DNA of 5,223 nt from Geminicoccaceae bacterium (GTDB lineage: Bacteria > Pseudomonadota > Alphaproteobacteria > Geminicoccales > Geminicoccaceae), in NCBI GenBank assembly GCA_020446285.1, contig JAGREZ010000465.1, positions 1-5,223 on the forward strand. Reading direction: 5' to 3'. Below, in pieces: positions 1 through 5,223 of the stretch. The position numbers and the translations under genes are program-made. A model generated the notes under the pieces. It made no database searches and was not told the DNA's origin. It was given only the letters and a program-made list of their open reading frames with translations. Numbering within the stretch: position 1 is the stretch's first letter; each line of letters starts with the position of its first letter.

Positions 1-825
1 CTCGTGATCGCCCGCGAGAAGGGGTTTTTCGCAGAACAGGATCTGGATGTGGAACTGGTCGCTCCGGCCGATCCCAACGATCCGCCCAAGCTCGTCGCCG
101 CCGGCAAGGCCGATATCGCTGTAAGCTACCAGCCGCAGCTTCACCTTCAGGTCGGCGAGGGCCTGCCGCTGGTGCGCATCGGCACGGCCGTCGCCACGCC
201 GCTCAACAGCCTCGTCGTGCTCGACGACGGACCGGTGAAGACCATCGAGGATCTCGCCGGGCGCAAGGTCGGGTTTTCCGTCGGTGGCTTCGAGGAGGCG
301 ATCCTCGGCGCCATGCTCGAAAGCCACGGTCTCGGCATGGATGATATCGAGCTGGTGAACGTCAATTTCTCGCTCTCGCCGTCGATCGTCTCCGGGCAGG
401 TGGATGCCGTGATCGGCGCCTTCCGCAATTTCGAGCTCAACCAGATGGACCTTGTCGGCAGGCCGGGCCGCGCTTTCTACCCGGAAGAAGAGGGCGTGCC
501 GGCCTATGACGAACTGGTCTATATCGCCAACAGTGCGGCCCTCGAGCGCCCGGAACTGCGCCGCTTCCTGATGGCGGTGGAAAAGGCCACGCACTGGCTG
601 GTCAATCATCCGGATGAAGCGTTCGGGCTCTTCAGCGCAACGGCTCCGGAACTCGACGATGAACTCAACGCCCGTGCCTGGCGCGACACGATCCCCCGCT
701 TCTCCCTTGCCCCTGCCGCCCTCGACCATGGCCGCTACGCCCGCTTCGCCGCCTTTCTCGAAGAACGCGGCCTGATCGAAAAGGCCCCACCGGTCAGCAC
801 CTATGCGCGTGACCTGTTCGAGTAG
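1..825 (+). CDS. thiY: ThiY-like ABC transporter substrate-binding protein (NMT1/THI5 family), 5' end outside the window
   Basis: This is probably the periplasmic binding component of an ABC importer for a thiamine pyrimidine precursor (formylaminopyrimidine in characterised ThiY proteins). The frame is already open at base 1 and stops with TAG at 823-825, giving 274 visible codons. The visible part begins inside the first lobe with an IAREKGFF segment, so the signal peptide and first strand are missing; the GTG at base 4 is internal. Family-typical stretches seen are APADPNDPPKLVAAGKADIA, then SYQPQLHLQ, then FSVGGFEEAILG after the hinge, then NFSLSPSIVSGQVDAVIGAF with RNFELNQ, and EEEGVPAYDELVY. 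These match bacterial ThiY-like proteins; the CCCFC iron motif of yeast THI5 is absent. It converges on the gene ending at 903. The family call is firm. The exact ligand is inferred, because other NMT1-like proteins bind riboflavin or other aromatic compounds, so the symbol is tentative. Confidence 0.88.
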   Translation, partial: LVIAREKGFFAEQDLDVELVAPADPNDPPKLVAAGKADIAVSYQPQLHLQVGEGLPLVRIGTAVATPLNSLVVLDDGPVKTIEDLAGRKVGFSVGGFEEAILGAMLESHGLGMDDIELVNVNFSLSPSIVSGQVDAVIGAFRNFELNQMDLVGRPGRAFYPEEEGVPAYDELVYIANSAALERPELRRFLMAVEKATHWLVNHPDEAFGLFSATAPELDDELNARAWRDTIPRFSLAPAALDHGRYARFAAFLEERGLIEKAPPVSTYARDLFE

Positions 826-840
826 CGGGTGCGCTACCCG
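822..840 (+). terminator. Overlapping hairpins at the 3' end of the ThiY-like gene; possible weak terminator
   Basis: GTAGCG (822-827) pairs perfectly with CGCTAC (832-837) around a GGTG loop. An alternative stem, CGGGT (826-830) with ACCCG (836-840), shares some of the same bases. A loose T-rich stretch (CCTTTTCG) follows about 8-15 bases later rather than directly. The hairpin spans the stop codon of the upstream gene. The position suits a terminator between converging genes, but the stems are short and the T-tract is poor, so it could be a chance palindrome. The rest of this 77-base gap holds only a weak 4-bp stem (CGGC/GCCG) readable on the other strand. Confidence 0.35.
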
Positions 841-902
841 TTCACGACCTTTTCGTTCGAGGCAATGACGGCACTCTCGCCGGTGACCTTTCGTCTCGGC
901 GG

Positions 903-2525
903 TCAGAACCCGTCGATCCGCAGATCCTCCGGCCAGGTGACGGCGTAGCCGAACATCAGCTTCATGTTCTCGCCCGGAGCCAGTGTCCGTGTCCAGGCGA
1001 GGACGCCGCGACGGTCGTCATCGTCGGAAACGGTGGGCGGTGTCGTGTCGTCGAGCATCTCCACCTCGATGCGTTCGTCCTGTGGCACCGGCAGCTGGTC
1101 GAGGATGGTGAGCCCGATGGGAGTTGCATGGTGGCTGGTGGCGTCGATGAGGAAGCGGCGCTCCTCGCGGCGGTAGCTGCTGATGATGCCCTCGCTGGAC
1201 CGGCCGCCCGTATCGAGGCGGTAGTCGATGTCGATGGCGTCGTCGACGCCGAAGGACAGATCGCGCGTCTCGCCCTTGCGCAACAGTCGCAAATGGCTCG
1301 TGCCGATGAGCGCGTCATCGCGGAAGAGCGTCATCTCGCCCGAGGGGAAGGGGGCCTCGCCCGTATGGGTGAGCCCGGCGATCAGATAGGCGCGCGCGTC
1401 GAATTTCGGTACCGCCTCGGCGCGCAGGTCGACCGGTGCGGTCACCCGGTCGACGATCATGCGGTGTGCCGAACGGTCGGACGGTACGCTGACCCGCCCA
1501 TCGACCCGGTAGCTCGCCGAGAACTCCGATACCACCGCTTGCGCCATCACCGGCGCAGCACCCGCCTTGGCCATCGGTTCGGCGACTGACTCGCTCATCG
1601 CCATATCCTGTGCGACCCCCTGCGCCGAGCGCATCGCCACTGGCGGCCGGGCGACATCGATCCGCCACGGGCGCAGCTCCGGCACGTCGCCGCGCGCCGG
1701 GGTGGTCGTGGACAGTTCGAGGGCGACATTCTCCCAATCCTCGCCGGTGCCCTGCGAAACCGAGCCGTATTGTGTCAGCGTCAGCTGCCGCTCGGCGCTT
1801 GCGAGGCGGGCATCATATTGCGGCTGCCAGCTCGCGCCGTCGACCTGATAGACCAGCTCGAACATCACCTCGCCCACCCGTTCCGCGCGCATATCGACAG
1901 CCGCTTCCAGCACTGCGCGCGCGCCCGTCGACAGCTGCTCCAGTTCGCGCCGGGCGCGGTCGGCGCGTTTTTGCAGATGCGCCACATCCTCCTCCGCCAG
2001 ACGGATCGTCTCCAGTGCCTCCGCTGTTCCGGCGCCAAGGATCTCCCAGCTCTCCCGCCAGAGTGACGGATCGAGCGCGCCCCGTTCGAGATCCTCGTCG
2101 ATCTGCCGCCCGGCCGTATCGCCCAGTCGCTGGATGAAGGAAAGCTTGCGCCTTTCGGTCTCGATCCGGTCGCGGCGCACGCGCTGCTGGCTCTCCAGCG
2201 CCTCGATCTCCTGCACGAGCTCCCGTTCCCGCTCGCGCACCAGTTCGCTCGACTCCCGCTCCACCAGCGACACCCGCCCGAGCGTCCAGCTCTCCCCGCC
2301 GCCCCGGCCGCGCAGGCTCTGCTGCCGCATGGCCAGCGGCAAGCCCGTGAGAACCACCCGATGCGTCCCCTCGCTCACCTGCGCCTTGACGACCCGCGTC
2401 ACCTGCGCGCCATTGCCATAGACCGTCACCGCATCGATTCGCGACGTTCCCTCGATATCGGCGGCAACAGCGCTCGCCAGCGGCAGCAGGAGCAGGGCGG
2501 CCAGACCGGCCGGGCGGATGAACAT
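903..2525 (-). CDS. Exported MuiA-like protein with DUF4140 and DUF4139 domains
   Basis: A 540-residue protein of the family annotated as 'mucoidy inhibitor MuiA' or 'DUF4139 domain-containing protein'; its biochemical function is unknown. Residues 1-22 look like a signal peptide (MFIRP, then a Leu/Ala-rich core, then ASAVAA), so it should act in the periplasm or envelope. Residues about 27-95 fit DUF4140 (IDAVTVYGNGAQVTR; LTGLP). Residues about 92-205 are Glu/Arg-rich and predicted coiled coil. Residues about 213-540 fit DUF4139, with the signature VYQVDGASWQPQYDAR (225-240) and the C-terminal block GENMKLMFGYAVTWPEDLRI. An Ala/Met/Ser/Pro-rich insert at about 294-332 probably forms a flexible linker. 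The ATG at 2525 was chosen because a GAGG lies 9 bases upstream and the signal peptide begins there. A GTG at 2606 would add 27 polar residues ahead of it and has no ribosome site. It follows the TPR gene on the same strand after 107 bp. Confidence 0.9.
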   Translation of the reverse strand: MFIRPAGLAALLLLPLASAVAADIEGTSRIDAVTVYGNGAQVTRVVKAQVSEGTHRVVLTGLPLAMRQQSLRGRGGGESWTLGRVSLVERESSELVRERERELVQEIEALESQQRVRRDRIETERRKLSFIQRLGDTAGRQIDEDLERGALDPSLWRESWEILGAGTAEALETIRLAEEDVAHLQKRADRARRELEQLSTGARAVLEAAVDMRAERVGEVMFELVYQVDGASWQPQYDARLASAERQLTLTQYGSVSQGTGEDWENVALELSTTTPARGDVPELRPWRIDVARPPVAMRSAQGVAQDMAMSESVAEPMAKAGAAPVMAQAVVSEFSASYRVDGRVSVPSDRSAHRMIVDRVTAPVDLRAEAVPKFDARAYLIAGLTHTGEAPFPSGEMTLFRDDALIGTSHLRLLRKGETRDLSFGVDDAIDIDYRLDTGGRSSEGIISSYRREERRFLIDATSHHATPIGLTILDQLPVPQDERIEVEMLDDTTPPTVSDDDDRRGVLAWTRTLAPGENMKLMFGYAVTWPEDLRIDGF

Positions 2526-2534
2526 GGCGGACAA

Positions 2535-2538
2535 CCTC
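2535..2538 (-). promoter_or_regulatory. Ribosome binding site fixing the MuiA-like start
   Basis: Read on the minus strand, GAGG lies 9 bases upstream of the ATG at 2525-2523. This favours the ATG over the in-frame GTG at 2606-2604, which has no purine-rich site ahead of it and would bury the signal peptide. The 107-base spacer to the TPR stop shows no clear hairpin terminator, so read-through from the TPR gene is plausible. I see no convincing promoter there either. Confidence 0.6.
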
Positions 2539-2632
2539 GTCAATGGCGAAGACAGGGACGACTTCTTGATAGGCGGATCGGTGGAGCGCGAAAAGTCCCT
2601 CTTCACCGCAAGGCGAAAAGGACGAACACCGC

Positions 2633-4636
2633 TCAGCCGCCGCGAAGCCGGACAATGGCCGCACGGATATCGGCGAGGCGCTGGTCGTGTTTTGGGGCGT
2701 CATGAACCATCCCCGCCTCATCGACAATCACCTCTCGCGCCCCGATCACCGCCGCCTCCGCCTCCTCCAGCATCCCCACATCTTCACAGCGACCGCCCAG
2801 CAGCAGGAGCGCCCCAGCCAGATTATACTGTGTCATGGCCCAGTTCAGCGGCACGCGCTCGCAGGTATATTCTTCAAGCGCGAGTCGAAAGGCGTTGACG
2901 GCGTCTGTGAGGGATTGCGTTCCGCTCTCGCGCTTACCCAGGTTTCGAAGGGCATTGCCGAGATTGTTCTGTGTCATGGCCCAGTCCAGTGGCACGCGCC
3001 CGCGGGTGCTTTCTTCCAGAGCGAGTCGATAGGCGTTGACGGCGTCTGTGAGGGATTGCGTCCTGCTCTCGCGCTCGCCGAGGGCTTGAAGGGCGGTGCC
3101 GAGATTGTTCTGTGTGATGGCCCAGTCCAGCGGCACGCGCTCACGGGTTCTTTCTTCGAGTGCGAGTCGATAGGCGTTGACGGCGTCTGTAAGGGATTGC
3201 GTCCCGCTCTCGCGCTCGCCGAGGTTTTGTAGAGCGTTGCCGAGATTGTTCTGGGTCGTGGCCCAGTCCAGTGGCACGCGCCCGCGGGTGCTTTCTTCCA
3301 GAGCGAGTCGAAGGGCGTTGACGGCGTTTGTGAGAGATTGTGTCCCGCTCTCGCGCAGGCCGAGTGTGGCAAGGGTGCTGCCAAGATTGTTCTGTGTCAT
3401 TGCCCAGTCCAGCGGCGCGCGCTCGCGGGTTCTTTCTTCAAGGGCGAGTCGATAGGCGTTGACGGCGTCTGTGAGGGATTGCGTCCCGCTCTCGCGCTCG
3501 CCGAGGGTCCAAAGGGCGATGCCGAGATCGTTCACCGCTGTTCCGCGCTCGTCGGCGTTGCTGGCGCGGGTGGCTGTGGTGCAGGCCAGTTTGATCGCGA
3601 CTTCGAGGTCGAAATTCAGGCCCTTGTCGCGGCCTCTTTCGTACCATTCACGCCTGATCGCTCGCAAAGCCTCAAATCGCTCAGCCGGATCGTCCGGGGC
3701 TTCGAGGTCGAATTTGGCGACGACGAAGCGGCAGGCGCCCGTGGTGTTGCGGTCGAGGATCGCCTGGGCGAGGCCCTTGTCGAACAGGCGCATGCGTTCG
3801 GCCCGGCGGCGCTCGTCCTCCGCATCCATCGCCGCCAGTTCCTCGTCGATCCGCGCCGCCCCCTCGTCGATTTTGCCCTCATTGTTGAGCGCGTCGACCT
3901 CGTCGATGACGGCCTGAATGGCGGCGGAGAGATTGGTGGGCAGCCGGCTCTGTTCGATCTGTCGGTGTGCCGCTTCCAGTGCGTTTTCGAGACCCCGCAG
4001 TGCCGCATCGAAATTGTCCGGATTGCCTTCGGCGTAGCGTCGGGCGACGCCGATCAGCATCTCCTCCTTGATGCCGAACTCGCGGGCCTGCCTGTCCATC
4101 AGCCCGACGAGCTGGGAACTCATGACATCGATCTTGCTTTCGATCTGCCCAAGCTTCTGCAAAACCGCCCGCTGCGTGTGCGGCAGCATGTCTGCGAAAA
4201 TCTCCGCCTGTTCCGGCAGACGGCGGTAGAAGCAGGTGAGGACGCGGCGGACATGCCGTTCCAGTTCCTGCCGGTCGAGCGCTGCCACGTCCCAGCGGGC
4301 GAGCAGGTCGTCGGTGACGGTTTCGGCGTTCATCTCGTAATGCTCGACAAACCGCGAGTCATCCGGGCCGAAATTGACGAACAACTGTTGTGCCGCGAGC
4401 CGCACGGCCTCGCGCGTGCCTTCATCATGGGGCACGAACAGGTCGAGTTCATCGGCAAGGCAGCCGCATAGTGTTTTCAGCGTCCGCTTGCGGTCGCGCT
4501 CATGCCGGTCGAACACCGCGTCGAGCATACGGTCGAGAGGTAGGGCGATCCCGGCGAATGCGGCCAATCCCGTCTGCCCCATCATCGACGCAACGCCAAG
4601 AACGACGATGCTGGCGAAGGCGCGTTTTTCCGGCAT
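2633..4636 (-). CDS. TPR-repeat protein with hydrophobic N-terminus and five 47-residue repeats
   Basis: A 667-residue protein of unassigned function. Residues 8-34 form an uncharged hydrophobic stretch (from FASIVVLGVA to GIALPL) after a Lys/Arg, suggesting a membrane anchor or signal sequence. Residues about 35-180 look helical (FDRHERDRKR; CFYRRLPEQAEIFADM; a coiled-coil-like IESKIDVMSSQLVGLM) and match no family I can name. Residues about 187-350 (FGIKEEMLIGVARRYAEGNP; NNEGKIDEGAARIDEELAAM; WYERGRDKGLNFDLEVAI) resemble the degenerate helical region preceding TPRs in alphaproteobacterial proteins. Five 47-residue TPR units of QNNLG...LGERESGTQSL...PLDWAMT type begin at residue 368, followed by a divergent sixth unit from 603 and a helical cap. 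Such TPRs bind partner proteins. The ATG at 4636 has GGGGAA upstream; an ATG at 4687 would add 17 residues. The repeat family is certain, the role unknown. The MuiA-like gene follows on the same strand. Confidence 0.88.
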   Translation of the reverse strand: MPEKRAFASIVVLGVASMMGQTGLAAFAGIALPLDRMLDAVFDRHERDRKRTLKTLCGCLADELDLFVPHDEGTREAVRLAAQQLFVNFGPDDSRFVEHYEMNAETVTDDLLARWDVAALDRQELERHVRRVLTCFYRRLPEQAEIFADMLPHTQRAVLQKLGQIESKIDVMSSQLVGLMDRQAREFGIKEEMLIGVARRYAEGNPDNFDAALRGLENALEAAHRQIEQSRLPTNLSAAIQAVIDEVDALNNEGKIDEGAARIDEELAAMDAEDERRRAERMRLFDKGLAQAILDRNTTGACRFVVAKFDLEAPDDPAERFEALRAIRREWYERGRDKGLNFDLEVAIKLACTTATRASNADERGTAVNDLGIALWTLGERESGTQSLTDAVNAYRLALEERTRERAPLDWAMTQNNLGSTLATLGLRESGTQSLTNAVNALRLALEESTRGRVPLDWATTQNNLGNALQNLGERESGTQSLTDAVNAYRLALEERTRERVPLDWAITQNNLGTALQALGERESRTQSLTDAVNAYRLALEESTRGRVPLDWAMTQNNLGNALRNLGKRESGTQSLTDAVNAFRLALEEYTCERVPLNWAMTQYNLAGALLLLGGRCEDVGMLEEAEAAVIGAREVIVDEAGMVHDAPKHDQRLADIRAAIVRLRGG
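2831..3535 (-). repeat. Tandem array of five 141-bp units encoding TPRs
   Basis: Five in-frame units of exactly 141 bp (47 codons) lie head to tail on the minus strand at 3535-3395, 3394-3254, 3253-3113, 3112-2972 and 2971-2831. A diverged sixth copy follows from 2830. The period is visible in the landmark (c/g)(a/g)tggcccag, which begins at 2834, 2975, 3116 and 3257, with a diverged version at 3398. Units share long identical stretches, for example 2977-3029 and 3259-3311 (53 bp). Unit lengths carry no indels, as expected if reading frame and repeat geometry are under selection. Confidence 0.95.
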
Positions 4637-4642
4637 GAACGT

Positions 4643-4648
4643 TTCCCC
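4643..4648 (-). promoter_or_regulatory. Ribosome binding site deciding the TPR gene start
   Basis: On the minus strand, GGGGAA lies 6 bases before the ATG at 4636-4634. The competing ATG at 4687-4685 has only GGGA about 10 bases upstream, and it starts 14 bases after the stop codon of the upstream remnant. The downstream start also puts Met-Pro-Glu-Lys-Arg directly before the hydrophobic segment, the usual layout for a signal or anchor sequence. The choice is likely but not settled. Confidence 0.5.
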
Positions 4649-4701
4649 GAACTGTCGGTTGTCCACACTAGCGGCGGATAAACGCATTTGTGAAGGTCCC
4701 G

Positions 4702-4881
4702 TCAGACATTCTCGCTTGTGAAGATGTCGAAGGGGAGGAGGATGGTCTGGCTGGTGGTGGGGGAGGGATTGTCGCAGTCGGCGGTCATGTGGGCGATGGT
4801 TTCGGTGGCCAGGTCCTTGGCGAAGCGCAGCGTCACCTCGATGTCGCGATCCTTGTCAAAGGGGCTATTGCGGCCGACTTC
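4702..4881 (-). pseudogene. 3' remnant of a gene, possibly a LacI-type or periplasmic sugar-binding domain
   Basis: On the minus strand a reading frame with very strong G/C preference at third codon positions ends in TGA at 4704-4702. Its 59 codons include DKDRDIEVTLRFAKDLATET and end TILLPFDIFTSENV. The closing (L/V)(L/I)(L/V)P(F/V)-x(2)-(F/V)T-x-(D/E)N(V/I) pattern is typical of the C-terminus of Peripla_BP_4-type sugar-binding proteins and some LacI-family regulators. The frame is closed upstream by TAG at 4884-4882, contains no early ATG, and is far too short for either family (about 300-350 residues). It therefore looks like the tail of a truncated gene. Base composition becomes less coding-like towards 4870-4910, where the break probably lies. 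The opposite strand also has an open frame (4690-4989), but it is Gly-rich and unconvincing. Function and family are inferred from a short motif only. Confidence 0.45.
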
Positions 4882-5002
4882 CTAAGGGGCGAAAAGAGTC
4901 TTGAGAAAATCACCGACCTGATGGCGGGTGGCGACGTGATGGAGATCCATGGCGGTCACGCGCCTCCGGTCGAGCGGCTCGGGCACTGAGGGAAGGAAAC
5001 AG
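4882..5002. other. Non-coding leader upstream of the oxidoreductase gene
   Basis: This stretch separates the minus-strand remnant from the plus-strand oxidoreductase and should hold the latter's promoter. It contains the least G/C-biased sequence of the neighbourhood (about 4881-4912, with GAAAAGAGTC and TTGAGAAAAT). TTGAGA at 4901-4906 could be read as a -35 box, but no acceptable -10 box lies 16-18 bases downstream, so I do not call a promoter. No clear operator palindrome is visible. Confidence 0.4.
4991..4997 (+). promoter_or_regulatory. Ribosome binding site of the oxidoreductase gene
   Basis: GGAAGGA, within the purine-rich run GAGGGAAGGAAACAG, ends 5 bases before the ATG at 5003. This is the strongest Shine-Dalgarno-like sequence in the window and fixes the start unambiguously. 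Confidence 0.75.
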
Positions 5003-5223
5003 ATGAGCGTGCGTATCGGTATCATCGGCGCCGGCATCATGGGCGCCGACCACGCCCGCATCGTCGCAAGCGAATTGCCGGGTGCGGTCCTGCAGGTTGT
5101 TTGCGACAGGGACCGCGACCGGGCGCGCGCTGTCGCCGACGCGTGCGGCGCCCGCGACATCGCGGACGATCCCGAAGCGGTGATCGCCCGCGGCGATGTC
5201 GATGCGCTGGTCGTGGCCAGCCC
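5003..5223 (+). CDS. Gfo/Idh/MocA-family NAD(P)-dependent oxidoreductase, 3' end outside the window
   Basis: The first 73 codons of a cytoplasmic dehydrogenase, cut by the window edge. The start is set by the ATG at 5003 and a strong ribosome site. Residues 4-18 (RIGIIGAGIMGADHA) form the first strand and the glycine-rich turn (GxGxxG) of a Rossmann fold that binds the dinucleotide. The adjacent ADHARIV is typical of the family. The second strand ends at VVCDRDRDRA, where the Asp after the strand often contacts the adenosine ribose and tends to favour NAD. ADDPEAVIARGDVDALVVASP matches the conserved segment with the nucleotide-contacting VxxASP. Members include inositol 2-dehydrogenase (IolG) and many sugar dehydrogenases. 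The IolG-like look is suggestive, but the substrate cannot be set because the catalytic EKP/H region is outside the window. The sugar-binding-like remnant upstream fits a carbohydrate context. Confidence 0.92.
   Translation, partial: MSVRIGIIGAGIMGADHARIVASELPGAVLQVVCDRDRDRARAVADACGARDIADDPEAVIARGDVDALVVAS

Noticed and set aside
1813..2727. A 304-codon minus-strand frame overlapping the MuiA-like gene in another frame
   Set aside because: The translation is Gly/Ala/Arg-rich low-complexity sequence typical of a shifted frame in GC-rich DNA, while the overlapping frame encodes recognisable DUF4140/DUF4139 features.
2831..3535. A CRISPR-like or other non-coding repeat array
   Set aside because: The 141-bp units are contiguous, have no spacers, keep one reading frame and encode canonical TPR helices, so they are protein-coding repeats.
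3338..4471. A 377-codon open frame on the plus strand, antisense to the TPR gene
   Set aside because: It is opposite a well-supported TPR protein with a strict repeat period in the minus frame. High GC and few stop codons make long antisense frames common, and the translation resembles no family and lacks a ribosome site.
4901..4930. A promoter using TTGAGA as a -35 box for the oxidoreductase
   Set aside because: The bases 16-18 positions downstream are GC-rich (GCGGGT) and do not resemble a -10 box.
4690..4989. A 99-codon plus-strand frame between the TPR gene and the oxidoreductase
   Set aside because: It is Gly-rich, its ATG has no good ribosome site, and the opposite strand shows better codon bias plus a recognisable C-terminal motif in 4702-4881. 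A real small gene here cannot be fully excluded.
4882..5160. A 92-codon minus-strand frame that continues, after one TAG, into the remnant
   Set aside because: Sharing the frame made a nonsense-mutated longer gene possible. However, most of it lies antisense to the clear Rossmann-fold start of the oxidoreductase and its translation is Arg/Ser/Ala/Pro-rich, so it is a shadow; only the part below 4882 looks like former coding sequence.

Overview
The window is high-GC, with a strong preference for G or C at third codon positions, and holds tightly packed metabolic and envelope genes. The first gene closely resembles the ThiY-like pyrimidine-precursor binding proteins common in Alphaproteobacteria, and the tetratricopeptide-repeat (TPR) protein belongs to a type I associate with the same class. 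I infer an alphaproteobacterium, most likely Hyphomicrobiales/Rhizobiales or a near relative. That placement is inference, since no ribosomal RNA or other marker is present.

Layout. (1) Bases 1-825, plus strand: the 3' part of an ABC-transporter substrate-binding protein of the NMT1/THI5-like (ThiY) family; its N-terminus lies outside the window. (2) Bases 826-902: a short gap between converging genes, with two overlapping hairpins at its left edge. (3) Bases 903-2525, minus strand: an exported MuiA-like protein with DUF4140, coiled-coil and DUF4139 regions. (4) Bases 2633-4636, minus strand: a large TPR protein with a hydrophobic N-terminus, a long helical region I cannot assign, and five near-identical 47-residue repeats encoded by a 5 x 141 bp tandem DNA array. 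Genes 3 and 4 share a strand and are 107 bp apart, so they may be co-transcribed. (5) Bases 4702-4881, minus strand: an apparent 3' remnant of a coding sequence whose last residues look like the C-terminus of a periplasmic-binding-protein/LacI-type sugar-binding domain. It has no usable start in its frame and is closed upstream by a stop codon. (6) From base 5003, plus strand: the first 73 codons of a Gfo/Idh/MocA-family NAD(P)-dependent oxidoreductase, cut by the window edge.

How the parts relate. The two edge genes look like ordinary metabolism: uptake of a thiamine precursor, and sugar or polyol oxidation. The central minus-strand pair is the accessory-looking part. The sugar-binding-like remnant sits between the TPR gene and the oxidoreductase. 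This suggests an older arrangement in which a sugar regulator or binding-protein gene lay beside the dehydrogenase and was truncated, possibly when the TPR/MuiA block arrived. I see no mobile element, CRISPR array, tRNA or rRNA. The most unusual items are the alternating higher-order structure of the TPR array, the unassigned N-terminal region of the TPR protein, and the remnant next to it.
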